This document shows, piece by piece, positions 34,022 to 42,126 of a stretch of DNA of 64,000 bases. Under the pieces are notes generated by a model that did not search any database, was not told where the DNA came from, and saw only the letters and a list, made by a program, of their open reading frames with translations. This DNA is from Leptolyngbya sp. KIOST-1 (lineage in GTDB: Bacteria > Cyanobacteriota > Cyanobacteriia > Phormidesmidales > Phormidesmidaceae). Both the position numbers and the translations under genes were made by a program. The stretch lies in the NCBI RefSeq assembly GCF_000763385.1, contig NZ_JQFA01000002.1, forward strand, positions 434,001 through 498,000, written 5' to 3'. Every line of letters begins with the position of its first letter. The first letter of the stretch is position 1.

Positions 34022-35134
34022 GCAATTCAATCTCCATGAGCAGTAGCTCTCTATTTCTACTCCAACCACTAATAGGGAAAACCACCCTAAGGGCAGACCT
34101 TACAGTCTACTTTTTGGCTGTACTGGCTATAAAAAAGCAGCTGTCAAAACGCGAGGCCTATAGACTTCTGAAGAGTAGCCGTACAGAAACCTAATGGATG
34201 TAGAAAAAGGGGCTTGGGATCTCAATCAAGCAAGAAACCAAATCTTAAAAAAACATTACAGCCGCGAACGGTTTTACACCGGGTAAAGCGACTCTATCGT
34301 TAGTTAGAGAACAAATAATATCCTTTGAGGGAGGTCGTTTACTTTCTACTTGCCTTAGGATGTTGAATAAGGTTACGGCTGAAATTAAACGACGTTTTCT
34401 TTGCCTACAGTTTATTTTGGATTTTTGATTCGAATTGTTCTTGGGCAGATAATTCTTGGGCGATGCTTGAGAGTGCAGAGTAACTAAAAAGCAACGAGTC
34501 TAAGTGAGCAATCAACTTGTGTTTCAACTTGCGTAAACAACAATCCTGCCATTGAAAATTCTAGACCCATCACAACCTATCGCAACCCATCGCAATATTG
34601 AAATTCGAGTGAGCGCAGGTTCAGGAAAGGATTTAGGGACAAGGCGCTAAAGACAGCCTGATTTCTTTCCCAGCAGTCCTAGTAAGTACCCCGATGGTGG
34701 GATACCAATGACCGAGCTTGCCTACACCATATAGACGTATGCAAACGATTTGGCCAACAGTGCCCTGGAGGCATCTGGTCAGCTTAACCGCTGGCCCTAG
34801 ACAAAACAAATCCATTTAGATGGTCTAAACCCTGCTGCGAACAACCGATGGCTAACAGATTGCTTTTTCTCTGACAGCCGGCTTAAGGGTGTCTGACGAC
34901 ACTCGGAGGTTGTGTGCAAAGGTTGCTTTGAGAGCGAGCATTTGGGGGTTTAGCCGATAAGGCGTTAGTCAAACTGACGCAATAGTCAAAGTAAGCTAGT
35001 CGCCCTTATCGACCTCAGCAGCAAAGGAGAAATTGGCAGAGATAGCAGGGAAACCACAAAAACCCTTCCCTATCAGCAACGCTTTTTCCCCAGAACTAGA
35101 TGCATTCACTGTAGATTAAGGAGGAGTTAACGTT
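34022..35134. other. 1.1-kb AT-rich intergenic region without a clear gene
   Basis: GC content drops markedly here. Only short frames with poor codon usage are present (for example 34194-34286 plus and 34633-34815 minus), and I do not call them. There are long T- and A-rich stretches and an imperfect inverted repeat around 34958-35012 (GATAAGGCG and CGCCCTTATC). A strong ribosome site at 35118-35124 serves the next gene. A noncoding RNA or decayed genes could hide here. Confidence 0.45.
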
Positions 35135-35974
35135 ATGAAACGTCTTCACAATCATCAAAGTTTAAGCCTTACTCGCAACAGAAAGGGTTGGATCGGGGCG
35201 ATCGCCCTGGGACTAACGGTTTCGCTAGCGTCGGCTTGTAATCAGGTGACCCCCACCGCCCAACAGGATGACCAGGGCACAGTCACCACCGAAGATGTAG
35301 CTGGCACAGAAACTGGAGATGCCGTTGTCGGTCAACTAGTCACCATCCGAAGCGGTGTGGTGGACGTGATCGATGACAATAGCTTTGTCATGGAATCTAC
35401 TGACGGCGATCGCATTTTAATCATCACCTCCGAGGCCGGTGGGTTTACGCTTCCTGAAGAGGATGTTCCCCTCCAGGTGACAGGCCGACTGGAAATATTT
35501 GATAGCGCCTCGGCCCAGCAGTACGGAGTCGCCGATCTAGACCCCGCCCTGTACGAAGATTACGACCAGCAGCCGGCCGTAATTGCCCAGAATATTGCCC
35601 TGGCGCCGCGGCCTCAGGACCTCTGGAATGCCCCCGATGAATACTTTGAAGAAACCCTGGCGGTTGAAGGTGACCTTCGACCTCTGGAGGGTGCTGACAA
35701 TGCCTTTGCTCTATTTGAAGAAGGCTGGGTCAGCGACACCGGAGTCCTGGTCGTGGGTGTAGACGAAGCCGTTAACGTGGCCAACCTGGAACAGGGAGAA
35801 AACATCGTTGTGACTGGGCAAGCTCGCCCCGCCGATGCGAACCTGCTGCGAGAGGCCAACTTTGGTTGGGATGACAACCAAATTCAAGAGTTTTTGTCGA
35901 GATACCAAAATCGACCTGTGATTGTTGTTGAGGAAGTCTACCCGTCGGCTGTACCGCCTCACCCCAGCGTCTAG
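35135..35974 (+). CDS. Lipoprotein with OB-like fold
   Basis: A 279-residue predicted lipoprotein. Residues 1-35 form a signal ending in the lipobox LASAC (Cys35). A Thr/Asp/Glu-rich linker and acidic beta-rich domains follow: LVTIRSGVVDVIDDNSFVME, ILIITSEAGG, VPLQVTGRLEIFD, then a second unit EETLAVEGDLRPLEG and ENIVVTGQARPADANLLRE. The repeated VTGxV pattern suggests two OB-like barrels. The start is firmly set by AAGGAGG 10 bases before the ATG. The function is unknown; very acidic exported proteins of this kind are common in cyanobacteria. Confidence 0.75.
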   Translation: MKRLHNHQSLSLTRNRKGWIGAIALGLTVSLASACNQVTPTAQQDDQGTVTTEDVAGTETGDAVVGQLVTIRSGVVDVIDDNSFVMESTDGDRILIITSEAGGFTLPEEDVPLQVTGRLEIFDSASAQQYGVADLDPALYEDYDQQPAVIAQNIALAPRPQDLWNAPDEYFEETLAVEGDLRPLEGADNAFALFEEGWVSDTGVLVVGVDEAVNVANLEQGENIVVTGQARPADANLLREANFGWDDNQIQEFLSRYQNRPVIVVEEVYPSAVPPHPSV

Positions 35975-36100
35975 TCGGGCCTATTTGACTCCCCACAATT
36001 GCAGACCCTTTTTCTCAAGCCGACTTGAGAAGCGTAGCGGGCAACAGCTCAATCGCTGACTGACCCGCCCAATGTAACGATGAACAACCGGAAGGAAACT

Positions 36101-36883
36101 ATGGTCAACACACAAACCAAAACCAACCTCAACCAAACCCCCTCTAAGCGAGTTGTGGGTGTCTTCAAACGCCGTGAAGATCTCGAAAGCGCCCTGCGGG
36201 CGCTCAACGATGCCGGTGTGCCTAAGGAGAAAATTTCTCTGCTGGCCAAGCATGTCGAAAACGTCGAAGGCGCTGCAGACCTGACCAATAACCAGGGCAA
36301 CGAAGCAGCCGAAGGGGCTGGTATCGGTGCCACCACAGGTACCGTGCTCGGCGGTGTCGGTGGTTTCCTGGTGGGCGCAGGGGTCCTGGCGATTCCAGGG
36401 GTAGGTCCCGTACTGGCCGCAGGGGTCGGTATTTCTGAAATCGCTGCCACCCTGGCCGGTGCCGGTATTGGTGCCGCCACTGGTGGTCTGGTGGGCGCTC
36501 TAGTGGGGGCCGGTATCCCTGAAGACCGCGCCAAAACCTACGAGAAGCGCATCAAAGCCGGTGACTACTTGCTGATGGTCGATGGTAGCGTAGACGACGT
36601 GCACCGAGTGGAGTCGATTCTGCGCGATCGCCACATTGAAGAAATGGGTACCTACGATGCCCCGGCAGCGACCACCCAACCTGGGGCCGCTGCCACCACG
36701 GGCACCAGAGTCACTGGGACAACCGCCGCAGGCTCGAAGGCCGTAGGGACGAATGCCGCTCCCGGTCGCACCACTGCTCCCAAGGGCCGCACCGGCGCCA
36801 CCGATGCCCGTGACATCGACAATGACGGCGAGCCCGAGGTGATTGTGGTCGACAACCGCACCCAACAGCCCCGGCGCAGCTAG
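36101..36883 (+). CDS. General stress protein 17M-like protein
   Basis: The 260-residue protein has an N-terminal YflT-like region (KRVVGVFKRREDLESALRAL, then NDAGVPKEKISLLAKHVE), a central glycine/alanine-rich hydrophobic hairpin (about residues 85-145, GATTGTVLGGVGGFLVGAGV onward) and a second small domain (YEKRIKAGDYLLMVDGSVDD). A Thr/Ala-rich tail ends in EPEVIVVDNR. ATG 36101 is preferred over the ATG at 36080 because GGAAGGA sits just upstream of it. The domain plan is shared with 3407 and 55217. It is likely a stress-induced membrane-associated protein of unknown activity. Confidence 0.7.
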   Translation: MVNTQTKTNLNQTPSKRVVGVFKRREDLESALRALNDAGVPKEKISLLAKHVENVEGAADLTNNQGNEAAEGAGIGATTGTVLGGVGGFLVGAGVLAIPGVGPVLAAGVGISEIAATLAGAGIGAATGGLVGALVGAGIPEDRAKTYEKRIKAGDYLLMVDGSVDDVHRVESILRDRHIEEMGTYDAPAATTQPGAAATTGTRVTGTTAAGSKAVGTNAAPGRTTAPKGRTGATDARDIDNDGEPEVIVVDNRTQQPRRS

Positions 36884-36969
36884 GCGCTACGCCTGCTAGC
36901 AGGCGTTCGTTAAGGGTTGAGCGGAGCTGGCTAATTCACTCCGCTTAACTCCACAACCCAACTGGATCA

Positions 36970-37004
36970 GACAGGGATTTAGTTTAATTCCCTGTCTTTT
37001 TTTT
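36970..37004 (+). terminator. Rho-independent terminator
   Basis: An 8-bp stem (GACAGGGA with TCCCTGTC) with an AT-rich loop is followed by eight T residues, 86 bases after the stress-protein stop. A second stem (AGCGGCT with AGCCGCT, then TTTT) follows at 37032-37064. Confidence 0.9.
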
Positions 37005-37267
37005 GAGTATCTGCGTTCTCGTTGTCCGCCGAGCGGCTTTAGTGCCCAGGGGAGAGCCGCTTTTGGCGGTCCGGGGTCGAATGATTTCTAGAAAAAGCCG
37101 CCTGGTGAAGGAGCAACCCGCTGCGGTCTGCCTGCCGCTTCTGTGAAGCCCTTCCACAACGCCACAAATTCCGGTCCAAAAACCCTCGCGATCGCAATCT
37201 TCGGTCAAAATAGAAACTCGGGTATCGTTGACCCAACCAGCTCGCTAATGTTGGGAAATCCTGAGAG

Positions 37268-37293
37268 GGATGCATGGCTGCGCTAATGCATCC
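37268..37293. repeat. Short hairpin repeat D, copy 2
   Basis: GGATGCAT and ATGCATCC form an 8-bp stem with a 10-base loop followed by TACGATTG, the same layout as 24595-24618. CCCATCCA-type units (37318-37345) lie between it and the alaS start. Confidence 0.6.
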
Positions 37294-37354
37294 TACGATT
37301 GATCTAAGCTGACTCACCCATCCACCCTGACCCATCCACCCCTTCCTGCGTTCC

Positions 37355-40012
37355 ATGGCAAAGTCCCCCACCCCCGTCTCCACCACAATGACCGGCGCAG
37401 AGATTCGCCAGACGTTTCTGGAGTTTTACGCAGCGCGGGGCCACGCCATCAAACCCAGCGCCTCCCTGGTGCCCGAGGACCCCACAGTGCTGCTCACTAT
37501 CGCGGGGATGCTCCAGTTTAAGCCGATCTTTTTGGGCCAGCGTCAGTCAGATGTGGACCGGGCTACCACCTCGCAAAAGTGCATTCGCACCAACGACATT
37601 GAGAACGTAGGCCGCACGGCGCGCCACCACACGTTTTTTGAGATGCTGGGCAACTTCAGCTTTGGCGATTATTTCAAGGAACAGGCGATCGCCTGGGCCT
37701 GGGAACTTTCTACCCAGGTGTTTAAGCTACCGCCCGATCGCCTGGTGGTGAGCGTGTTCCGCGAAGACGATGAGGCCTTTGCCATCTGGCGCGACCAGGT
37801 GGGCATCCCCGCCCACCGCATTCAGCGCATGGATGAGGCCGACAACTTCTGGGCCTTAGGCCCCACCGGCCCCTGCGGCCCCTGCTCGGAGATCTATTAC
37901 GACTTCCACCCCGAGCTGGGCGACGACCACATTGACCTCGAAGACGACTCGCGCTTTATCGAGTTCTACAACCTGGTGTTTATGCAGTACAACCGGGATG
38001 CCGAGGGCACCCTGACGCCGCTGCAAAACCAAAACATTGACACCGGCCTGGGCCTAGAGCGCATGGCCCAGATTTTGCAGCGGGTGCCCAACAACTACGA
38101 AACGGACCTGATTCTGCCGATCATTAAGACGGCGGCGGATCTGGCCGGGCTCGACTACGCCAAGGCCGACGAAAAGACGAAGGTTTCCCTCAAGGTGATC
38201 GGCGACCACGTGCGGGCCGTCGTCCACATGATTGCCGACGGCATTACCGCTTCCAACGTGGGTCGGGGCTACATTCTGCGGCGGCTGATTCGGCGGGTGG
38301 TGCGCCACGGGCGGCTGATCGGCATTGAGGGTGCTTTCATAAGCAAGGTGGCCGAGGCGGCGATTCAACTGGCGGAGGCACCGTTCCCCAACACGCGGCA
38401 GCGCGAGGCCCAGATCAAAGCCGAACTCGATCGCGAAGAGGCCCGCTTTCTCGAAACCCTGGAGCGGGGCGAAAAGCTACTGGCCGATATTCTCCAGCGC
38501 GAGAGCGGCTCAAAGACGAAGCAGATCTCGGGTACCGACGCCTTCGTGCTCTACGACACCTACGGCTTTCCGCTAGAGCTAACCCAGGAAGTGGCCGAAG
38601 AGCAGGGGCTCACCGTCGATGTGGCCGGGTTCGAGACGGCGATGGAAGAGCAGCGCCAGCGCTCTAAAGACGCCCACGAAACCATTGACCTGACGGTGCA
38701 GGGCAGCCTGGATAGCCTGGCGGAACACATTCACTCGACGGAGTTTTTGGGCTACAAAGACACCAGCAGCACCAGCACCGTGGAGGCGCTGCTGGTCGGT
38801 GGCGAATCGGTAGAGGCGATCGCGGCGGGCCAGGAGGCCCAGGTGGTGCTGAACCAGACCCCCTTCTACGCGGAGTCGGGCGGGCAGGTGGGCGATCGCG
38901 GCTACCTGTCGGGCGACGACCTGGTGATTCGCGTCCACGATGTCAAAAAAGACGGCGATTTCTTTGTCCACTTTGGCAAAGTCGAGCGGGGAACGCTAAA
39001 AGTTGGCGACCAGGTGACGGCCCAGATCGATCGCGCCTGCCGCCGTCGCGCCCAGGCCAACCACACCGCTACCCACCTGCTGCAAGCAGCGCTGAAAAAG
39101 CTGGTCGATCCCGACATTTCGCAGGCCGGTTCCCTCGTCGCCTTCGATCGCCTGCGGTTTGACTTCAACTGCCCCCGCGCCCTGAGCACCGACGAGGTGC
39201 AGCAGGTCGAAGCCCAGGTGAACAGCTGGATTGCCGAAGGCCACCAGGGCGATGTGACGGTGATGCCCCTGGAGGAAGCCAAGGCCAAGGGCGCGATCGC
39301 CATGTTTGGCGAAAAGTACAGCGCCGACGTGCGGGTAATCGACTTCCCCGGCGTCTCCATGGAGCTGTGCGGCGGCACCCACGTCAGCAACACCGCCGAG
39401 ATTGGCCTGTTTAAGATCATTTCTGAAACCGGGGTGGCCTCCGGCACTCGCCGGATTGAGGCCGTGGCTGGCCCCGCCGTGCTGGAGTACCTGAACGTGC
39501 GCGATGCGGTGGTGCGCGACCTGTCAGAGCGCTTCAAGGCCAAGCCCGAGGAATTGAGTGATCGCGTCACCACCCTGCAAAGCGACCTCAAGACCGCTCA
39601 AAAAGAGCTGGAAGCCCTCAAGTCGGAGCTGGCGGTGCTGAAATCGGACCAGCTTTTGGCCGAGGCTGAGGCGGTAGGGTCGCTCAAAATCATTGTGGCG
39701 GAGCTAGAAGGGGTCAGCGCTGAGGCCCTCAAGACCGCCGCCGAGCGCCTGCTGCAAAAGCTGGGGGCCGGGGCCGTGGTGCTGGGCTCGGTGCCGGAGC
39801 CTGAGAAGGTGAGCCTGGTCGCCGCCTTTAGCCCTGAAGTGATTGAGCAAAAGCTGCAAGCGGGCAAGTTCATCGGCGGCATCGCCAAGATTGCGGGCGG
39901 CGGCGGCGGCGGCAGGCCCAACCTGGCCCAGGCGGGCGGGCGCGATCCGGGTAAGCTGCCCGAGGCACTGGCGGCGGCTAAACAGCAGTTGGTGGACGCT
40001 CTGGGGGCTTAG
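37355..40012 (+). CDS. alaS: Alanyl-tRNA synthetase
   Basis: The 885-residue protein is a complete AlaRS: class II core ([46 protein letters not shown]), the editing domain with the zinc-type motifs NHTATHLLQ and CGGTHV, and a C-Ala region ending in a Gly-rich loop ([20 protein letters not shown]) and [13 protein letters not shown]. It charges tRNA-Ala and clears Ser and Gly misacylation. An inner ATG at 37388 is an alternative start. A decayed second copy of the 3' end is at 45002-45134, so the 5 kb between them is a likely insertion. Confidence 0.97.
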   Translation: MAKSPTPVSTTMTGAEIRQTFLEFYAARGHAIKPSASLVPEDPTVLLTIAGMLQFKPIFLGQRQSDVDRATTSQKCIRTNDIENVGRTARHHTFFEMLGNFSFGDYFKEQAIAWAWELSTQVFKLPPDRLVVSVFREDDEAFAIWRDQVGIPAHRIQRMDEADNFWALGPTGPCGPCSEIYYDFHPELGDDHIDLEDDSRFIEFYNLVFMQYNRDAEGTLTPLQNQNIDTGLGLERMAQILQRVPNNYETDLILPIIKTAADLAGLDYAKADEKTKVSLKVIGDHVRAVVHMIADGITASNVGRGYILRRLIRRVVRHGRLIGIEGAFISKVAEAAIQLAEAPFPNTRQREAQIKAELDREEARFLETLERGEKLLADILQRESGSKTKQISGTDAFVLYDTYGFPLELTQEVAEEQGLTVDVAGFETAMEEQRQRSKDAHETIDLTVQGSLDSLAEHIHSTEFLGYKDTSSTSTVEALLVGGESVEAIAAGQEAQVVLNQTPFYAESGGQVGDRGYLSGDDLVIRVHDVKKDGDFFVHFGKVERGTLKVGDQVTAQIDRACRRRAQANHTATHLLQAALKKLVDPDISQAGSLVAFDRLRFDFNCPRALSTDEVQQVEAQVNSWIAEGHQGDVTVMPLEEAKAKGAIAMFGEKYSADVRVIDFPGVSMELCGGTHVSNTAEIGLFKIISETGVASGTRRIEAVAGPAVLEYLNVRDAVVRDLSERFKAKPEELSDRVTTLQSDLKTAQKELEALKSELAVLKSDQLLAEAEAVGSLKIIVAELEGVSAEALKTAAERLLQKLGAGAVVLGSVPEPEKVSLVAAFSPEVIEQKLQAGKFIGGIAKIAGGGGGGRPNLAQAGGRDPGKLPEALAAAKQQLVDALGA

Positions 40013-40045
40013 GGAAGGGGCGGTTTCCTAGGGGTTGATGGCTCT

Positions 40046-40351
40046 CTAGGGTCGGGGGGCGATCGCTATAACTTCCTGGTTGAGGCGATCGCCAATCTCG
40101 TCTTCGGCGACATCCAGGTCGTAGTCCATCTGCAAGCCGAGCCAAAACCGGGGGGACATATTAAAGTAACGAGCTAGGCGCAGGGCGGTGTCGGCGGTAA
40201 TACGCCGCTTGCCGTGAACGATTTCATTGATGCGCCGGGCTGGCACCCTCAGGGCCAAGGCAATTTGATTCTGGCTCAGGTTCATGGGCTTGAGAAATTC
40301 TTCCAACAAGATTTCGCCCGGATGCACTGGTTTTAGCTTGTCCTTGCCCAT
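40046..40351 (-). CDS. higA: HigA-family antitoxin
   Basis: A 101-residue HTH protein of the HigA type: HPGEILLEEFLKPMNLSQNQ, then IALALRVPARRINEIVHGKR and RITADTALRLARYF, and SPRFWLGLQMDYDLD. HigA neutralises the RelE-like ribonuclease HigB and represses their operon. higB normally precedes higA, but the sequence upstream (40352-40723) contains no RelE-like frame. This is therefore an orphan antitoxin, perhaps kept for protection against a toxin elsewhere. It is convergent with alaS, 33 bases away. Confidence 0.85.
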   Translation of the reverse strand: MGKDKLKPVHPGEILLEEFLKPMNLSQNQIALALRVPARRINEIVHGKRRITADTALRLARYFNMSPRFWLGLQMDYDLDVAEDEIGDRLNQEVIAIAPRP

Positions 40352-40407
40352 AGGGTTACCTCAGTGATAGTCCAGCCTTTGATAGGAGTCTCAGCCCTCT
40401 GCGGGTT

Positions 40408-40506
40408 ATGGCCAACCAGCGATCGGACGATCTGGTGGCGGAGGTGCTAGATTTTGCAGAGTTCCTAAAGCAGCGACAGCAAAAGACCCTAGCGGGTGAT
40501 GACTAA
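40408..40506 (+). CDS. Short antitoxin-like fragment (32 aa)
   Basis: ATG at 40408 gives MANQRSDDLVAEVLDFAEFL then KQRQQK and a stop. The VAEVLDFAEFLKQR core is like the helix of DUF2281-type antitoxins, which are about 70 residues long. It is probably a remnant, with no toxin beside it. The assignment is weak because so little is left. Confidence 0.3.
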   Translation: MANQRSDDLVAEVLDFAEFLKQRQQKTLAGDD

Positions 40507-40618
40507 AATTCCGCCGCCGTGTTAGAAAAGCTAGCCGTGACCACTCACCTCCAATTTGCGGCACTGGTCTGCTAGGCGTTGATAGGTAGAATGACTGTAG
40601 TGTAACTACTTCAGCATG

Positions 40619-40666
40619 ATGGATTGTCCTTACTGCCAAAGCCAACAAGTCGTGAAAAAAATTTAG
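40619..40666 (+). pseudogene. IS1-like InsA N-terminal remnant
   Basis: The frame MDCPYCQSQQVVKKI followed by TAG matches the start of the zinc-ribbon N-terminus of IS1-family InsA proteins (CPxC...xVxK). It stops after 15 codons. The matching transposase C-terminus is 950 bases further right on the same strand (41615-41914). Confidence 0.6.
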
Positions 40667-40723
40667 AGCTACCCTCCCTCTTTGGAAGGGTTCGAGTCGA
40701 AAACCATCCCTCTCGCAAGTTGT

Positions 40724-41506
40724 CTAAAAGGGCCTTCCCTTTTCGTCGCGCTGCCGCTTGAGGGCCTCTTCGTACCACTCCAGCTCGTCTAAAAAGGAAC
40801 CCAGGCGTTTGATCAATGACTCATCCTGGGCCTTGCCATCGGCGTCGATCGCCTCGGTAATCTTTGAGATCGCAAACATCGACGAAATGGTGGGCATACC
40901 CATCTCCCCCAGCATCACCCGCAGGTGCACAGCGGCCCGCACCCCGCCAAATCCCCCCACCGAGTACGACACAATCCCCGCCGGGCGAAAGTAGTACTCT
41001 TCCAGAAAGTGATCCATCAAATTGCTCAGCCCCGGCTGAACAGAGTGGTTGTATTCGCCCGTTACCACCACAAACCCATCGGCGCTACGAATGTGCTCAG
41101 CCAGTTCCTCCATTTTGACTGGAACCTGACCAGGCTCGTGCTCTTTGTACATGCGATCGAGCAGGCCAAAGTCGTACTCCAGGGCATCAGCAAAGATAGC
41201 ATTGTGGCCTCGCTGGGCCAGTTGATTGAAGGACTGCGAGGCTTTTTTTGCAATCTCTAATTTCATCGTCAATTGGCCCACCAATCGCTCCAGCTCGGCA
41301 ATCCGTTGTTGGTCAGCCTCATGGCCTGAATCGGCCTCAAATATCGTGGTCGCGTGATCTAAAAATTCCTTTCGCCAGCGATTAAGCACGCTGGAATGGA
41401 GTTTGTGGCTTCGGCAAATCTCGGCTGACGTTTTCTCTCCCATTAGCATTTGCAACACCACTTTGGCCTTAAATTCAGCTGTGTACTGTCGTCGGTTTGC
41501 GCTCAT
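40724..41506 (-). CDS. IS3 OrfA / NADPH-FMN reductase chimera
   Basis: A single uninterrupted 260-codon frame joins two unrelated proteins. Residues 1 to about 92 are IS3-family OrfA: MSANRRQYTAEFKAKVVLQM, the HTH, and the leucine-zipper RIAELERLVGQLTMKLEIAK. Residues about 95-260 are an NADPH-dependent FMN reductase that lacks its first strand and phosphate loop but keeps FADALEYDFGLLDRMYKEHE, ADGFVVVTGEYNHSVQPGLS, FRPAGIVSYSVGGFGGVRAA and DELEWYEEALKRQR. Flavin binding is doubtful without the N-terminal loop. Translation would use the OrfA ribosome site (AGGAGG). The IS3 left inverted repeat is at 41550-41574. OrfB is missing. Confidence 0.85.
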   Translation of the reverse strand: MSANRRQYTAEFKAKVVLQMLMGEKTSAEICRSHKLHSSVLNRWRKEFLDHATTIFEADSGHEADQQRIAELERLVGQLTMKLEIAKKASQSFNQLAQRGHNAIFADALEYDFGLLDRMYKEHEPGQVPVKMEELAEHIRSADGFVVVTGEYNHSVQPGLSNLMDHFLEEYYFRPAGIVSYSVGGFGGVRAAVHLRVMLGEMGMPTISSMFAISKITEAIDADGKAQDESLIKRLGSFLDELEWYEEALKRQRDEKGRPF

Positions 41507-41549
41507 AGTTGCCCCCTCCTGTGGAACAAGGATACTGCTCTTAGCCTTG

Positions 41550-41574
41550 TGTCCGAAAATCGGGGGTCACTTCA
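41550..41574 (-). mobile_element. IS3-family left inverted repeat
   Basis: On the minus strand the element begins TGAAGTGACCCCCGATTTTC then GGACA, the typical 25-base end of IS3-group elements, 43 bases upstream of the orfA start. No matching right end is seen, as expected if the rest of the element was deleted at the FMN reductase junction. Confidence 0.8.
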
Positions 41575-41614
41575 AGGGACTCAAGGTCTCAGGCGGGTCG
41601 TGTGGGTGAGACCC

Positions 41615-41914
41615 GAGCATCCCTACACCGCGGTTAGCCCGCTAGTCGAGGTGCATGCCAACCATAACGAGGCTCACAATGCCGCCCTGAGGCGGCGATG
41701 CAGCGCTTATCGTCGGCGTCAAAACCTCTATGCTAAGACTCGTGATGGATTGCAACGAACCTTGGATGTTCAGCGGATCCTCCACAACTGGGTCAGGCCA
41801 CACTGGGGACTGGGCAAACGGACGACTCCGGCCATGGCGATCGGCTTGTGTAGTCGCTTGCTATCCACCCAGGAACTTCTCTGCCTGAGAGGGTTTCAAT
41901 GTATCTCCTCTTAA
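41615..41914 (+). pseudogene. IS1-like transposase C-terminal fragment
   Basis: The frame EHPYTAVSPLVEVHANHNEA, HNAALRRRCSAYRRRQNLYA, KTRDGLQRTLDVQRILHNWV then RPHWG is the C-terminal DDE half of IS1-like transposases common in cyanobacteria (HANH...RRR...YAKT...HN..RPH). It is preceded by unrelated sequence in frame and has no start of its own. It begins 40 bases beyond the IS3 inverted repeat and ends with TAA at 41912-41914. Confidence 0.8.
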
Positions 41915-41983
41915 CAGACCAGTGCCCAATTTGCTAAGTTGTAACTCACTGCTCACGCACGAGGAGAAAGAATACAGCAATGC

Positions 41984-42042
41984 TATTCTAGAGTTCTGGT
42001 GCAGCATGCCAAGATTCCGAAAATCTGGGACACTCTAGAATA
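41984..42042. repeat. Inverted repeat upstream of the AIPR gene
   Basis: Perfect 11-base arms (TATTCTAGAGT and ACTCTAGAATA) are 37 bases apart and end 84 bases before the AIPR start. They could be an operator, a terminator shielding the gene from IS transcription, or the ends of a small element. Confidence 0.55.
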
Positions 42043-42126
42043 GAACCTTGAGATTCGAACCAGCTCCCGAGAAGACCATATCATCATTCTGAGCTTTCAA
42101 AAACATCACGATCTTTAGTAGTTTCC

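Noticed and set aside
34633..34815. 60-codon minus-strand frame in the AT-rich gap
   Set aside because: Codon use and composition look random; no start signal.
42040..42080. A tRNA-like T-arm (GGTTCGAATC on the minus strand)
   Set aside because: The flanking bases do not form a T stem, and no acceptor or anticodon arm can be folded around it.
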